Assembly (NCBI GenBank): GCA_010909165.1
Contig: VJWM01000305.1
Location: 1 to 64,000, forward strand
Reading direction: 5' to 3'
Source: Anthoceros angustus
Lineage: Eukaryota > Streptophyta > Anthocerotopsida > Anthocerotales > Anthocerotaceae
Length of the DNA stretch: 64,000 nucleotides
The notes beneath the pieces were generated by a model. It did no database searches. It was not told the DNA's origin and saw nothing but the letters and a program-made list of their open reading frames with translations. Every line of letters begins with the position of its first letter. Position 1 is the first letter of the stretch. Below are positions 20,411 through 31,900 of the stretch, one piece after another. Both the position numbers and the translations under genes were made by a program.

Positions 20411-21418
20411 CCTTCTTCTTCCTTACCCCTTCACAGGTGATTCTCTCCACAGCCTTTGCCTTGCTCATGGGATCTTACATCCCTTGCTTCTCCACAGCGT
20501 TCTCCTTGCTTGCGAAGTTTCTTCACCCATTGCTTGGGACACTCTCCAAGTCTAAGGCTTCCGGTTGGACTTGCATGAGGGCCTCCCTATCATCGTCATG
20601 AGGTCCCAACATCCTCCTTTCAGCAAGTCGCAACTCGTTAGTGGCCTTGAGCACCTTGTTGTGAAGATGGGCTGCAAATCGTTGTTGTGCCATCTCAATT
20701 CTTCGTAATCCTCAAGCCATACTCCATGCTCACACTTGCTTTTGTAAGCATCTCGCTCCAAGGCCAGCTCACGGTCTTGACATGGAGAGCCACATTCTCC
20801 GTCCTCTCATTACTGCGGTTGGCGGATCAATCTCTCTTGTAGGGCATAATCGGCCGAAATCTACGCTCCCTCACCGCCAACATATGCTGCCTCATGACGG
20901 CCTTTCTCCTTTGCCATTTCTTCCTCCAACTCCCCTATCCTCCTAGGAGTTGTGCATTCTCCGTTCTTTGGACTTCGTTCCATTTCCAATCTTTGGACAA
21001 AATGTGTCCGTTCTTCCAGCTCTTCTTCCTTCAATTCCAGCCTCGTGATTTCTCCCAGCTCCTTTTCCATGTCACTAATCTTCACGGCTGTGGCTATGAC
21101 CGCTCATGTCGCCTACTTGCCTTTGTCTTGTCCTCATTTCTTTGCGATTGCTCTCGTCTTGACCTTTCCTCCATTAGCAGCACTTGCTTGTCTTCCTTCT
21201 TTTCCATGTGCACCATGTGAGCAAGTTGCTCCACCTTCTCCTCTCGAGCTGCCAATTGCTTGGTAAGAGCCTTGTTCTCCGAATATGATTGTTTGCCTCC
21301 TGGCCTTGTTTCAAGACTCTTTTCCAAGTGCTCCACTTGAGCTTCCATCCTCATAACATCCTCCACCTGGGTTTCGCTCGCCTACCCGCAATTTCCCTTG
21401 CTTGGTAGGTCCTTGTCT
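20411..21418 (-). pseudogene. Accessory-gene coiled coil, truncated copy
   Basis: The minus strand shows the same blocks as 4111-5131: KISDMEKELGEITRLELKEEE, RTHFVQRLEMER, VEHLEKSLETRPGG, NKALTKQLAAREEKVEQ and GPHDDD-type end. The copy stops at 21418, where TTCTCC joins it to the middle of another LTR, so the N-terminal half is missing. At 20451-20492 there is a filler copied from the PTxVG-coiled-coil region (compare 5167-5209). Confidence 0.6.
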
Positions 21419-22141
21419 TCTCCTCTCTACGGACCTGCGTTGGCTTGCGGCCGCGAAATTCACACAAAGTGAAGGACTCGGGAGGATGGGAGCGCAAGAC
21501 ACGATAATTTTACTTCACAAGCTCCCTCCTTTTATAGGGAGGTCCTCACATCTGACCTCACAGCGCGCCCTCCGGCCTTACTCCTTATTTTAGTGTATCC
21601 TAGTCGACTTTAAGTTCGACATCCAAGCATCTTGGGTAAAATTCTATTCTAGCAAATTCACCTATGTGAGCCTTAATGGCTCTGTCAACATTCCTATCTA
21701 GCTAGTCAACACACTCTCTTTGGGGTGACAAGCATTAATGCTCCTCCTCTAAAGAAAAGTCTTCCCAAGTGGCATCTTGCCCCATGTCTTCAAGCTAATT
21801 TAAGGACTTCTTATGAATCCCTTCCTTATCTTGATGCCTATCTTGAGTTCCTTCCTCCAATAAAATAGCCGGGCTCTCTTAGCCAGCTCATCCTCGACTT
21901 CTCCTCTTCCTCTCACTTGTGGAGCAAGTGAGCTCCTTGCACCCATGTTAGGAGGTTGGTCTTCTCCTTGTGATTCTTGCTCCATTCTGCAAGATCAACC
22001 CCTCTTCCTTCTTTCTGCAAGGGCCAAGGTACTCGCCTCCCTTGCCGTCAAATCCATGCTAGCGACCTTTGAATCCTGCTTCTTCCTCCTACCATGGTAG
22101 GACCTTCTCCTACCACGGTAGGAGTCCTCCTACGGGAGTCA
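21419..22141 (-). repeat. LTR 3 (family A, truncated)
   Basis: It covers the TATA (near 21530) and U3 part of the LTR but lacks about 750 bases at the U5 end. The U3 end has palindromes at 22088-22140 and ends CA at 22140-22141, next to the polypurine tract (22142-22161). Confidence 0.7.
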
Positions 22142-22161
22142 TTTCTTCTTCCTTACCCCTT

Positions 22162-23120
22162 CACAGGTGATTCTCTCCACATGCTTCTCCTTCCTTGCTT
22201 CTCCACAGTGCAGTTTCTTCACCCTGTTGCTTGGGACACTCTCCAAGTCTAAGGCTTCCGGTTGGACTTGCATGAGGGCCTCCCTATCATCGTCATGAGG
22301 TCCCAACATCCTCCTTTCAGCAAGTCGCAACTCGTTAGTGGCCTTGAGCACCTTGTTGTGAAGATGGGCTGCAAATCGTTGTTGTGCCATCTCCAATTCT
22401 TCGTAATCCTCAAGCCATACTCCATGCTCACACTTGCTTTTGTAAGCATCTCGCTCCAAGGCCAGCTCACGGTCTTGACATGGAGAGCCACATTCTCCGT
22501 CCTCTCATTGCGGTTGGCGGATCAATCTCTCTTGTAGGCATAATCGGCCGAAATCTCTCCCTCACCGCCAACATGTCTTTTACCGCCTCATGACGGCCTT
22601 TCTCCTTTGCCATTTCTTCCTCCAACTCCCCTATCCTCCTAGGGAGTTGTGCATTCTCCGTTCTTTGGACTTCTCGTTCCATTTCCAATCTTTGGACAAA
22701 ATGTGTCCGTTCTTCCAGCTCTTCTTCCTTCAATTCCAGCCTCGTGATTTCTCCCAGCTCCTTTTCCATGTCACTAATCTTCACACTGTGGCTATGACCC
22801 GCTCATGTGCGCCTACTTGCCTTTGTCTTGCCCTCATTTCTTTGCGAGATTGCTCTCGTCTTGACCTTTCCTCCATTAGCAGCACTTGCTTGTCTTCGCC
22901 TTCTTTTCCCATGCACCATGTGAGCAAGTTGCTCCACCTTCTCCTCTCGAGCTGCCAATTGCTTGGTAAGAGCCTTGTTCTCCGAATATGATTGTTTGCC
23001 TCCAGCCTTGTTTCAAGACTCTTTTCCAAGTGCTCCACTTGAGCTTCCATCCTCATAACATCCTCCACCTGGGTTTCGCTCGCCTACCCGCAATTTCCCT
23101 TGCTTGGTAGGTCCTTGTCT
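22162..23120 (-). pseudogene. Accessory gene copy 2: coiled coil
   Basis: This is the best preserved family-A coiled coil. One frame of 105 codons (22784-22467) carries MKISDMEKELGEITRLE, ERTHFVQRLEMEREVQ and RRIGELEEEMAKEKGRHEAV. A second of 106 codons (22459-22139) carries AYKSKCEHGVWLEDYEELEM, AQQRFAAHLHNKVLKATNEL and RRMLGPHDDDREALMQ. A third (23068-22781) has the VEHLEKSLETR block. The three would be one continuous heptad-rich chain of about 300 residues. Family-B copies have CEDGEWPTEIDDLQMQY at the matching place. Confidence 0.65.
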
Positions 23121-23648
23121 TCTCGCCTCCGTCTTCAAGAATTCAACTCTCCTCTTGGCGGCTCCTACATCTGCTGAACATCTCCCCTATGCAGCATCTC
23201 CTCCAACATGTCTAAGTCTCCTTTCTTACCTCCGGAGACTCAAGGCCTTTGCCTTGCTCATGGGATCTTACATCCCTTGCTTCCCTATGATGAGCTCCCG
23301 CTCATCACTTGGTGGGGCAACTCCTCCCGTGACTCCATCCGCTCGCCCACCTAGCAGGGCCGGTTGCCTTCTTATCTCCCGCTTGGGAGCTTCCAAACCG
23401 TGACTTCCTTTCCCTCCTACCGTGGTAGGAGGTGCTCCGTAGGACTACTTCCCTACCGTGGTAGGACTAATTCCCTTTGGGCCTTGTCATGAGAGGACGA
23501 AGGGGTCCCAAACCCTGGAACACCTCCCACCCTCGCAGGCGGGATTCGCCATGGTAGGATCTATCCTACCTTCCATCTCCGCATCTTCCGGTCCAAACTT
23601 CAAATCCCCTACAACTTCTCCTTGCAAGTCCTCCTGCACATCCTCGGC
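23121..23648 (-). pseudogene. Accessory gene copy 2: PTxVG linker
   Basis: It includes the start of the coiled coil (LRIGEMF-like, about 23170-23200), the KGSHGLEAPK motif and palindromes at 23415-23470 and 23550-23572 that encode PTTVG and PTMV. It corresponds to 5160-5640. Some palindromes have lost internal bases. Confidence 0.55.
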
Positions 23649-24480
23649 CTATCTTTGGAGGATTCCTTCCGGCAATAATGTCCCGGTGGTGCTGGCACCT
23701 CCTTTAGCGCAAAGCACCAAGCACTCCTTGTCCCTCTCACAGTAAGTACACAATGTTAAAGGGATGCTTGGAATCATCCAACTCCTTACTTGTGAGTAGC
23801 CCTCTACTTCCCACAAATGCACTAGATAAGTGCTAAGATAGCATGGCCTTGGGTCTTCATCCAGCGTTGGGTTTGACAACTTTTCCGGTGGTAGGTGTAT
23901 GCTTCATACATGATGAGCCCCAATCCGGCTTCGCTCCTTGAGTGATCTTCCATAGAAAATGGAGGAAGGTAGTGCTGAAATATGACACCCTTGGATTGCT
24001 CACCAAGCCCAAAACAATTCTTGTGAACAATCTCCACTTGGGCTCCAAGATTTGGTCCGTCACCATTCTTAGACTTAGCCTTCATGCCCCTTGCATAAGT
24101 GTAAGGGCTCCCTTGGGAAGATCCGCCGTTGATGCACGCTTGCCTCCTCGTTCCTTCCATCAACGTGATTCCGCTATCCTCGCTATCCGGCTGCCATATA
24201 CAGCGTATGCTCCTTACGGTCCAACACCGTGGATCCGTCCGTCGTTTCTATCCGGTAAGGCGGCCAATTCCTCTTCCGTCTGCTGCAAATTAGCAAAACA
24301 CTCTTCTATCAATTCAAGGTTGGTGTAGACCAATGTCGCCCATACACCCACTCTAGCTGAATATTCTCTGCTGCCCAAGGTCGAAAGTCGAAAGGTCTCT
24401 AGAGGATAGCTGGCCTGCATAGCACGTAAATAAGGGCATGTCAAATTTCCACCCTCAGTCGATCCTCACCTTAGACCTCT
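23649..24480 (-). pseudogene. Accessory gene copy 2: conserved domain
   Basis: Frames on the minus strand repeat the domain at 5640-6400: VWATLVYTNLELIEECFANLQQTEEELAAL (24444-24214), KNGDGPNLGAQVEIVHKNCFGL and MYEAYTYHRKSCQ (24163-23822), and STYLVHLWEVEGYSQVRSW (23879-23649). The three pieces are in different frames but in the correct order. No catalytic signature is seen. Confidence 0.55.
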
Positions 24481-25310
24481 TGCAGCTCCTGCGCCACCTC
24501 CCTTGGTGGGCGCTCCTTCCTTAGCTACTACCTCCTTGCCCTTGGTCATGGTGGGCTTGGTCATGGCCTCCTTGGTTAGTACTTGCATTGAAGAAAAGTG
24601 ATGCCTCTCCTGCAATTCCTGCGGCTCACCGACTTCTTATCCTTGCAAACGTTTCTCCTCCTCTGATTTGCTCTTGCTCACAGCTCAAAGGTCCTTGCCC
24701 TTGCTCTCCTTCCTTAGCTACTACCTCCTTGCCCTTGGTCATGGTGGGCTTGGTCATGGCCTCCTTGGTTAGTACTTGCAAATTGAAGAAAAGTGATGCC
24801 TCTCCTGCAATTCCTGCGGCTCACCGACTTCTTATCCTTGCAAACGTTTCTCCTCCTCGATTTGCTCTTGCTCACAGCTCAAAGGTCCTTGCCCTTGCTC
24901 TCCTCCTGCAGTCCTTACACCTTGGCGTCCCTCAAAACCCGATTTCTCCTGCAGAAAGCTCAACAAAATTCCCCACGGACTCTTACACCCACAGCAATTT
25001 AGGAGCCCTTCCTGCACGGTTTCCTAGCAATCTTGCCACGCTCCACCCTCCTAGGCACCCTCACGAGCTTGGCAAGTGTTGGGTTGCGCCCCAACCTTCT
25101 TCTCCCTTCTCTTCTTCCTCTTTTCCTCCTTCTTCCTCTCTTGGGCTGGCGGATTTCGCCTCCTTCTGAGCTTGCGCCCTCCTTCTCCTCCTCAACAGGC
25201 GCGTGTGCGGCGTTGCTGTATGGGGCCTTGGGCAGCTTGAGGTGTGGCGGCGCCTTCTGCTGTGGAGTCTCAAGTTTCGAGTTGTGGCCTCCTGCGGGCA
25301 CTGCGACCAC
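24481..25310 (-). pseudogene. Accessory gene copy 2: basic N-terminal region
   Basis: An open 103-codon frame (25310-24999) includes LKLPKAPYSNAAHAPVEEEK and KRGRRRKRGRREGRRRLGR. After it comes a 194-base tandem repeat (24512-24705 and 24706-24899) that doubles the MTKPTMTKGKEVVAKE region. The ATG at 25310 abuts the candidate TATA, so a later start is more likely if that promoter is used. Confidence 0.5.
24512..24899 (-). repeat. 194-bp tandem duplication in accessory N-terminus
   Basis: Two units of 194 bases are nearly identical; copy 1 has only one (about 6450-6650). The join is at CTCCTTCC(TTAGC). It duplicates a Lys/Thr-rich segment in the minus-strand frame. Confidence 0.7.
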
Positions 25311-25380
25311 TTTTATAAGTCACCCAAGGGTTAGAAAAGTAACTACCATTCTATCCTGCCCTTGGATGTGTGCCACGTGG
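25311..25380 (-). promoter_or_regulatory. Third copy of the G-box/TATA block
   Basis: TTATAAAA (25311-25318) and CCACGTGG (25373-25380) on the minus strand have the same 62-base offset as at 7047 and 7109. Conservation across three copies in two elements supports a function or very recent common descent. Confidence 0.45.
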
Positions 25381-25860
25381 CCCTTTCCCACCATTGATGT
25401 TAGTTTCCTAATTTCCTTATACTAAAATACCAATTTCCCTATTTTCTAATTTCTAATTCTGAAAATTAGCCTCTAATTTCTTAATTACCTATTTTGGCCT
25501 ATTTATCTAGTCCACTAAAAGACTCTATATATAGCAAGCCTATCCTGCCTAAAACATAAGCTACTTTCCTTAGAAACCTATCTCCTACGTGGTAGGACAT
25601 CCTCCTACCATGGTAGGCGTTTTCCCTTTCTCCTACCACGGTGAGTTCTCCTGGCGGTGGGATACCTTCCTACCCTCTCCTACCATGGTAGGAGCTATTC
25701 CCTGGTAGGTGATCAAAACACTAGCGGTCATCTCCTACGGTGGTAGGATCTCTCCTACCCTCGTCTACCATGGTAGGAGTTTCTCCTACGGTGGTAGGAC
25801 ACCTCCTACCACTCATGTAGGTTACCTTTCTCCTCACCAGTAGGTCGTTTTGACCCGTTT
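25381..25860. repeat. AT-rich spacer and palindrome cluster, element 2
   Basis: 25381-25582 is the AT-rich spacer with CTATATATAG near 25525. 25583-25812 is the palindrome cluster, read on the minus strand as PTTVGETPTMVDEG and PTTVG (65-codon frame, 25918-25721). It lies directly after the integrase end. Confidence 0.6.
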
Positions 25861-27260
25861 CTTTTCCATATCCTCTTGCCTTCCGACATGGTCCTACAAC
25901 TCCGCTCAAAAGGAGCAAAAATTTCCTTGCATGTCTTCACCAAACCATTTCTAGCAAAAGTGTGGGCTGTTCAAAGCAAACTCATTTAAGCTTGTTGCCC
26001 AAACTTTTGCGTTCCACATACTCCCCTCCTCACTGTTTGCGTCCTCGCAAACAACAGATCTCTGAAGGTACTTCTTAACCTTCCACCCATTCACTCTAGT
26101 TGGCAAATCCCCATCCGGCACGTAGTTGCGGATCCATTCTCATACTGCCACCACCTCATAGGTCCCATCCATCTCAACCTAAGCTTCCAGGAAGTCCATA
26201 TATCGGCTATCATATAGAAGAACCAAATCCCGGCCATGATAGCTTCTTGCTTCCTCAACTTCCCATCATGCCTATCCTTTCTAAGCTCCTGAATTATTGA
26301 GTTTCTTCTAAAGCATCTTCCCTCGTTCCTCATGCTCTATGAAAGATTCTAGTCTAGCTACACTATCCTCTGTCATGCTCATCCTCCATGATTCTATAGG
26401 TAGGTACTTCAAATTCTCAGCATCACGGAGACATGCCATATGTTAAATAATAAGGGGTCTTCTTGGTTGTCACCTTCTCCTCAGCCCATAGCCGAATGTA
26501 GCTTAGTGTCCCAATCATACATGTGAGTCACAGTTACCTTGGTCAAGATTGTACACAACCCATTCGTTTTCTCCGTCAAACCATTCGCTTTGGGATTGTA
26601 AGGAGTTGTCTTCGATCGAATGTTGAAGTAGGTGGTGAGAGTCTCGATCAAGTTGAGGAAATGAGTTCCCATCACGACCAACTCAAAAGGACATCCATAC
26701 CTCGTTATAATGTTCTCAAAGAGAAACTTGCTCTGCGTCGTCCTTCCTTGTTGCTTGACCTCCACCATCTTTGTACAATAGTCCGTAGCCACCAAGATAT
26801 ATTGCTTCCTTGTCCATTGTGTGGGTGGCTTGATTGGACCTACAAAATCTATACCCACTTCTCAAATGGTGCCAAAGGTAGTATGTAGGTGAGAGGCCAT
26901 TGTGTTGACAAAGTGGGCCTTCCAACCCTCGACCGCATCACACCTCCTAATAAATTCCACACATCCCTGCATTGTAGCCCACGAGCTGCATCCAAGACCT
27001 TCTTCACGGTGATTTGCGTCGAATAATGACCACCTCTTACGCATGTAAAGCACGTGACCAAGCAGCTTCTCTAATTTCCGGACATCGCGAATCTTCTCGT
27101 CGGACCAAGCTTGTACAAGACCCCATCCGTAGGCAATAAGGGGCTGTCTTGTGGAGAAAAACAGCTCGCCCTCCCTAGACAAACCATCGGGCATGATTCC
27201 ATGCTCTAGAAAATTTCGTACCTCACCATTCAACAGATCTTGGGCATGAACGCCCCTCAC
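25861..27260 (-). pseudogene. Integrase, element 2 copy a
   Basis: This is the best integrase copy. A 125-codon open frame (26858-26481) starts MGIDFVGPIKPPTQWTRKQY with the first catalytic Asp, then YILVATDYCTKMVEV, NIITRYGCPFELV, GTHFLNLIETLTTYF and ANGLTEKTNG with the Glu. The codon for the second Asp before GTHF reads Met instead, in all likelihood because two bases are missing. Upstream are GEVRNFLEHGIMPDGLSREG and the zinc-binding region. The C-terminus VNGWKVKKY is at about 26064-26100. Confidence 0.8.
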
Positions 27261-27683
27261 GTTCTAATCTCCTCCTTCCACGCATACCACGTCGCCTCCT
27301 GCTAGCTCGCCCACCAGCAGCCCAGGCGTTGTTCCATCCACAAATCCAGTTCTCCCGCTTTGTCCATCTTGCAAGTTTTGAGCTGCGGCCCGTTTGCATG
27401 CTCCTCCTCCAACAACGTTCGGTTCTTCCATTCCTGCTGGTCTAGCCTCGTGTCCAGGTCCAGCTCGTGCTCCCATGGCGACCTCCTGCTTTGCACCCCA
27501 TGGCCACCTCATGAGTGATTTCCCATGAATCGCCATTTCTTCTCGTTTTGCTCAAGCTTCTCATGGGATGCATCTCCTTCCTCGCCCTCTGGCGCACCTA
27601 CCTCCCTAGGGCCTTCTCTCCTCCTCGCGGCCCCATGGCGACCTCCTCGCGGCCCCATGGCGACCTCGCCAAGTGGGGGCCTC
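27261..27683 (-). other. RNase H-integrase spacer, element 2 copy a
   Basis: It corresponds to 11256-11700. Minus-strand pieces include ARAGPGHEARPAGMEEPNVV and WKNRTLLEEEHA. A GCGGCCCCATGGCGACCTC unit is repeated at 27625-27670. At 27683 it switches back to integrase tail sequence, making a tandem duplication of about 1.8 kb. Confidence 0.5.
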
Positions 27684-29092
27684 TTTGCCTTCCGACATGG
27701 TCCTACAACTCCGCTCAAAAGGAGCAAAAATTTCCTTGCATGTCTTCACCAAACCATTTCTAGCAAAGAGTGTGGGCTGTTCAAAGCAAACTCATTTAAG
27801 CTTGTTGCCCAAACTTTTAGTTGCCCAAACTTTTTCGTTCCACATACTCCCCTCCTCACTGTTTGCGTCCTCGCAAACAACAGATCTCGGTGAAGGTACT
27901 TCTTAACCTTCCACCCATTCACTCTAGTTGGCAAATCCCCATCCGGCCTGTTGCGGATCCATTCTCATACTGCGCCACCACCTCATAAGGTCCCATCCAT
28001 CTCAATCTAAGCTTCCAGGAAGTCCATATATGCTATCATATAGAAGAACCAAATCCCGGCCATGATAGCTTCTTGCTTCCTCAACTTCCCATCATGCCTA
28101 TCCTTTCTAAGCTCCTGAATTATTGAGTTTCTTCTAAAGCATCTTCCCTCGTTCCTCATGCTCTATGAAAGATTCTAGTCTAGCTACGGCTATCTTCTAG
28201 TCATCGCTCATCCTCCATGATTCTATAGGTAGGTACTTCAAATTCCACGGCATCACGGAGACATGCCATATGTTAAATAATAAGGGGTCTTCTTGGTTGT
28301 CACCTTCTCATCTGTAAGCCCCTCTTGAATGTAGCTTAGTGTCCCAATCATACATGTGAGTCACGATTACCTTGGTCAAGATTGTACACAACCCATTCGT
28401 TTTCTCCGTCAAACCATTCGCTTTGGGATTGTAAGGAGTTGTCTTTCGATGCGAATGTTGAAGTAGGTGGTGAGTCTCGATCACGAGTTGAGGAAATGAG
28501 TTCCCATCACGACCAACTCAAAAGGACATCCATACCTCGTTATAATGTTCTCAAAGAAACTTGCTCTGCGTCGTCCTTCCTTGTTGCTTGACCTCCACCA
28601 TCTTTGTACAATAGTCCGTAGCCACCAAGATATATTGCTTCCTTGTCCATTGTGTGGGTGGCTTGATTGGACCTACAAAATCTATACCCACTTCTCAAAT
28701 GGTGCCAAAGGTAGTATGTAGGTGAGAGGCCATTGTGTTGACAAAGTGGGCCTTCCAACCCTCGACACGCATCACACCTCCTAATAAATTCCACACATCC
28801 CTGCATTGTAGCCCACGAAGCCTGCATCCAAGACCTTCTTCACGGTGATTTGCGTCGAATAATGACCACCTCTTACGCATGTAAAGCACGTGACCAAGCA
28901 GCTTCTCTAATTTCCGGACATCGAATCTTCTCGTCGGACCAAGCTTACAAGACCCCATCCGTAGGCAATAAGGGGCTGTCTTGTGGAGAAAAACAGCTCG
29001 CCCCTCCTAGACAAACCATCGGGCATGATTCCATGCTCTAGAAAATTTCGTACCTCACCATTCAACATATCTTGGGCATGAACGCCCCTCAC
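27684..29092 (-). pseudogene. Integrase, element 2 copy b (tandem duplicate)
   Basis: It repeats 25880-27260 with the same motif order: MLNGEVRNFLEHGIMPDGLS, RRCDACRGLEG, FENIITRYGCP-like, ANGLTEKTNG-like and GWKVKKYL at about 27892-27930. The palindrome cluster is absent here because the duplicated unit starts inside the integrase tail. Frames are broken at several CG-containing sites. Confidence 0.75.
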
Positions 29093-29451
29093 GTTCTAAT
29101 CTCCTCCTTCCACGCATACCACGTCGCCTCCTGCTAGCTCGCCCACCAGCAGCCCAGGCGTTGTTCCATCCACAAATCCAGTTCTCCCGCTTTGTCCATC
29201 TTGCAAGTTTTGAGCTGCGGCCCGTTTGCATGCTCCTCCTCCAACAACGTTCGGTTCTTCCATTCCTGCTGGTCTAGCCTCGTGTCCAGGTCCAGCTCGT
29301 GCTCCCATGGCGACCTCCTCGCTTTGCACCCCATGGCCACCTCATGAGTGATTTCCCATGAATCTGCCATTTTCTTCTCCTGCCGTTTTTGCTCAAGCTT
29401 CTCATGGGATGCATCTCCTTCCTCGCCCTCTGGCGCACCTACCTCCCTAGG
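29093..29451 (-). other. RNase H-integrase spacer, element 2 copy b
   Basis: It is nearly identical to 27261-27600 and is part of a 202-codon frame (29742-29134) rich in Glu, Lys and Arg with KKERVRERPQQTTGTEGIKG and LDLDTRLDQQEWKNRTLLEE. It looks like a charged, partly helical linker of the polyprotein. Confidence 0.45.
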
Positions 29452-29765
29452 GCCTTCTCCTCCTCCTCGCGGCCCCATGGCACGCCGACCTCGCCAAGTG
29501 GGGGCGCCTTTTCTTTTGCTTGGCCCGGCGCTCCCATATCCGTTTCTTTCTTTCTTTTGCCAACGTGGCCTCCACTTGCAGCCTCCTGACTGCTCACCCT
29601 TGAGGAGCATTCCAGCCTCCTCCTCGCGCCCATACTGGCGCCCTTTTATCCCCTCGGTTCCAGTTGTCTGCTGCGGCCTTTCACGCACGCGCTCCTTCTT
29701 GCTCATTTGACCTCTCTGCTGGCAACAAGGCTTGCTGATCAATGCTTAGGCCGTCTACAACATGC

Positions 29766-30220
29766 TCACGTCCTCCCCTTGACCCGGGCCGTGGCAACCA
29801 ACTCCTCGTCGAAATCGGTCATCAGCGGCTTCAAGTCGCTCTCCGGTTTTCGACGAGAAATGAAATCACGTACGATGTTGCTTCGCCTAGTTTCTACGTC
29901 ATAATCAAACTCTTGCAGCGGTAGTACCCACGGCAATCCTTCACGACAAATCGGCTTGTTCACAAGGTACTTCAGCGCAAAATGGTCAACATGAAGCGTC
30001 ACTTTGCAAGCAAGCGGATAGTGTCTAAACTTCTTACGAGTAAATGATACCAAGACCCTCTCGCTCGTGGTTGAGTAGTTCTTCTCGGCATCCGTGACTG
30101 TCTACCGGCATAGAAAATCGGATGGTCCGTTTCTTCTCGTCCTTACGGCTTAAGATGGTCCCAATGGCATAGCGGACACATCCACGTATACATGAAACGG
30201 TTTCTCCCAATCGGCTGCTG
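29766..30220 (-). pseudogene. RNase H, element 2 unit 1
   Basis: A 95-codon frame (30053-29766) has FTRKKFRHYPLACKVTLHVD with the third acidic residue and FALKYLVNKPICREG. A neighbouring frame (30651-30034) has the TVSCIRGCVRYAIGTILSRK and EREGLGIIYS blocks. The catalytic Asp-Glu-Asp-Asp set is spread over frames. Units 2 (30683-31100) and 3 (31460-31900) repeat this. Unit 3 keeps YAIGTILSRKDEKKR through LVNKPICREGLPWVLLLQEF open in 146 codons. Confidence 0.65.
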
Positions 30221-31459
30221 TGCTTGGTGCGCCAGCTGAAAAGCCTCTGTCTTGCGGTCCATTCGAAGGTGTATCCTTCTTGGTCAATTGGGTCGACAAG
30301 GCCTTCTCCTCCTCCTCGCGGCCCCATGGCGACCTCGCCAAGTGGGGGCGCCTTTTCTTTTGCCAACGTGGCCCGGCGCTCCCATATCCGTTTCTTTCTT
30401 TTGCCAACGTGGCCTCCACTTGCAGCCTCCTGCTCACCCTTGAGGAGCATTCCAGCCTCCTCCTCGCGCCCATACTGGCGCCCTTTTATCCCCTCTCGGA
30501 TTTCCAGATTGTCCTGCTGCAGCCTTTCCTGCACAACGCTCCCTTCTTGCTCATTTGACCTCTCTGCTGGCAACAAGGCTTGCTGATCAATGCTTAGGCC
30601 GTCCACAACATGCTCACGTCCTCCCCCTTCGACCCAGGCCGTGGCAACCAACTCCTCGTCAGGAAATCGGTCATCTGTGGCTTCAAGTCGCTCTCCAGTT
30701 TTCAGACGAGAAATGAAATCGACACACCGTACCTTCCCTGTTGCTTCGCCTAGTTTCTACGTCATAATCAAACTCTTGCAGCGGTAGTACCCACGGCAAT
30801 CCTTCACGACAAATCGGCTTGTTCACAAGGTACTTCAGCGCAAAATGGTCAACATGAAGCGTCACTTTGCAAGCAAGCGGATAGTGTCTAAACTTCTTAC
30901 GAGTAAATGATACCAAGACCCTCTCGCTCGTGGTTGAGTAGTTCTTCTCGGCATCCGTGACTGTCTACCGGCATAGAAAATCGGATGGTCCGTTTCTTCT
31001 CGTCCTTACGGCTTAAGATGGTCCCAATGGCATAGCGGACACATCCACGTATACATGAAACGGTTTCTCCCAATCGGCTGCTGTGCTTGGTGCGCCAGCT
31101 GAAAAGCCTCTCTTGCGGTAGTCCATTCGAAGGTGTATCCTTCTTGGTCAATTGGGTCGACAAGGCCTTCTCCTCCTCGCGGCCCCATGGCGCCTGGCTT
31201 GACCTCGCCAAGTGGGGGCGCCTTTTCTTTCTTGGCCCGCTCCCTCCCGTTTCGCTTCTTCTTTTGCCAACGTGGCCTCCACTTGCAGCCTCCTGACTGC
31301 TCACCCTTGAGGAGCATTCCAGCCTCCTCCTCGCGCCCATACTGGCGCCCTTTTATCCCCTCGGTTCCAGTTGTCCTGCTGCGGCCTTTTCTGCTGCGCT
31401 CCTTCTTGCTCATTTGACCTCTGCTGGCAACAAGGCTTGCTGATCAATGCTTAGGCCGT

Positions 31460-31900
31460 CTACAACATGCTCACGTCCTCCCCTTGACCCGGGCCGTGGC
31501 AACCAACTCCTCGTCGAAATCGGTCATCAGCGGCTTCAAGTCGCTCTCCGGTTTTCGACGAGAAATCGATGATCTTGCTTCCACAGCCTAGTTTCTCGTC
31601 ATAATCAAACTCTTGCAGCAGTAGTACCCACGGCAATCCTTCACGACAAATCGGCTTGTTCACAAGGTACTTCAGCATAAAATGGTCAACATGAAGCGTC
31701 ACTTTGCAAGCAAGCGGATAGTGCCTAAACTTCTTACGAGTAAATGATACCAAGACCCTCTCGCTCTGTGGTTGAGTAGTTCTTCTCGGCATCCGTGACA
31801 TAGAAAATCGGATGGTCCGTTTCTTCTCGTCCTTACGGCTTAAGATGGTCCCAATGGCATAGCGGACACATCCACGTATACATGAAACGGTTTCTCCCAA
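31460..31900 (-). CDS. RNase H, element 2 unit 3
   Basis: This is an open 146-codon frame starting MGETVSCIRGCVRYAIGTIL. It carries SERVLVSFTRKKFRHYPLAC, TLHVDHFMLKYLVNKPICRE and LLQEFDYDEKLG. The first catalytic Asp (YVDVS) lies just upstream, in the region of MYTWMCPL-type misread frames, and the end is degraded. It directly adjoins the RT at 32011, so it is the unit in the original place; the other two are extra copies. Confidence 0.6.
   Translation of the reverse strand: MGETVSCIRGCVRYAIGTILSRKDEKKRTIRFSMSRMPRRTTQPQSERVLVSFTRKKFRHYPLACKVTLHVDHFMLKYLVNKPICREGLPWVLLLQEFDYDEKLGCGSKIIDFSSKTGERLEAADDRFRRGVGCHGPGQGEDVSML

Noticed and set aside
25160-25310. ATG at 25310 as the firm start of the accessory gene
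   Set aside because: It abuts the TATA box, and copy 1 has no ATG there; only the downstream basic region aligns, so the start is left open.
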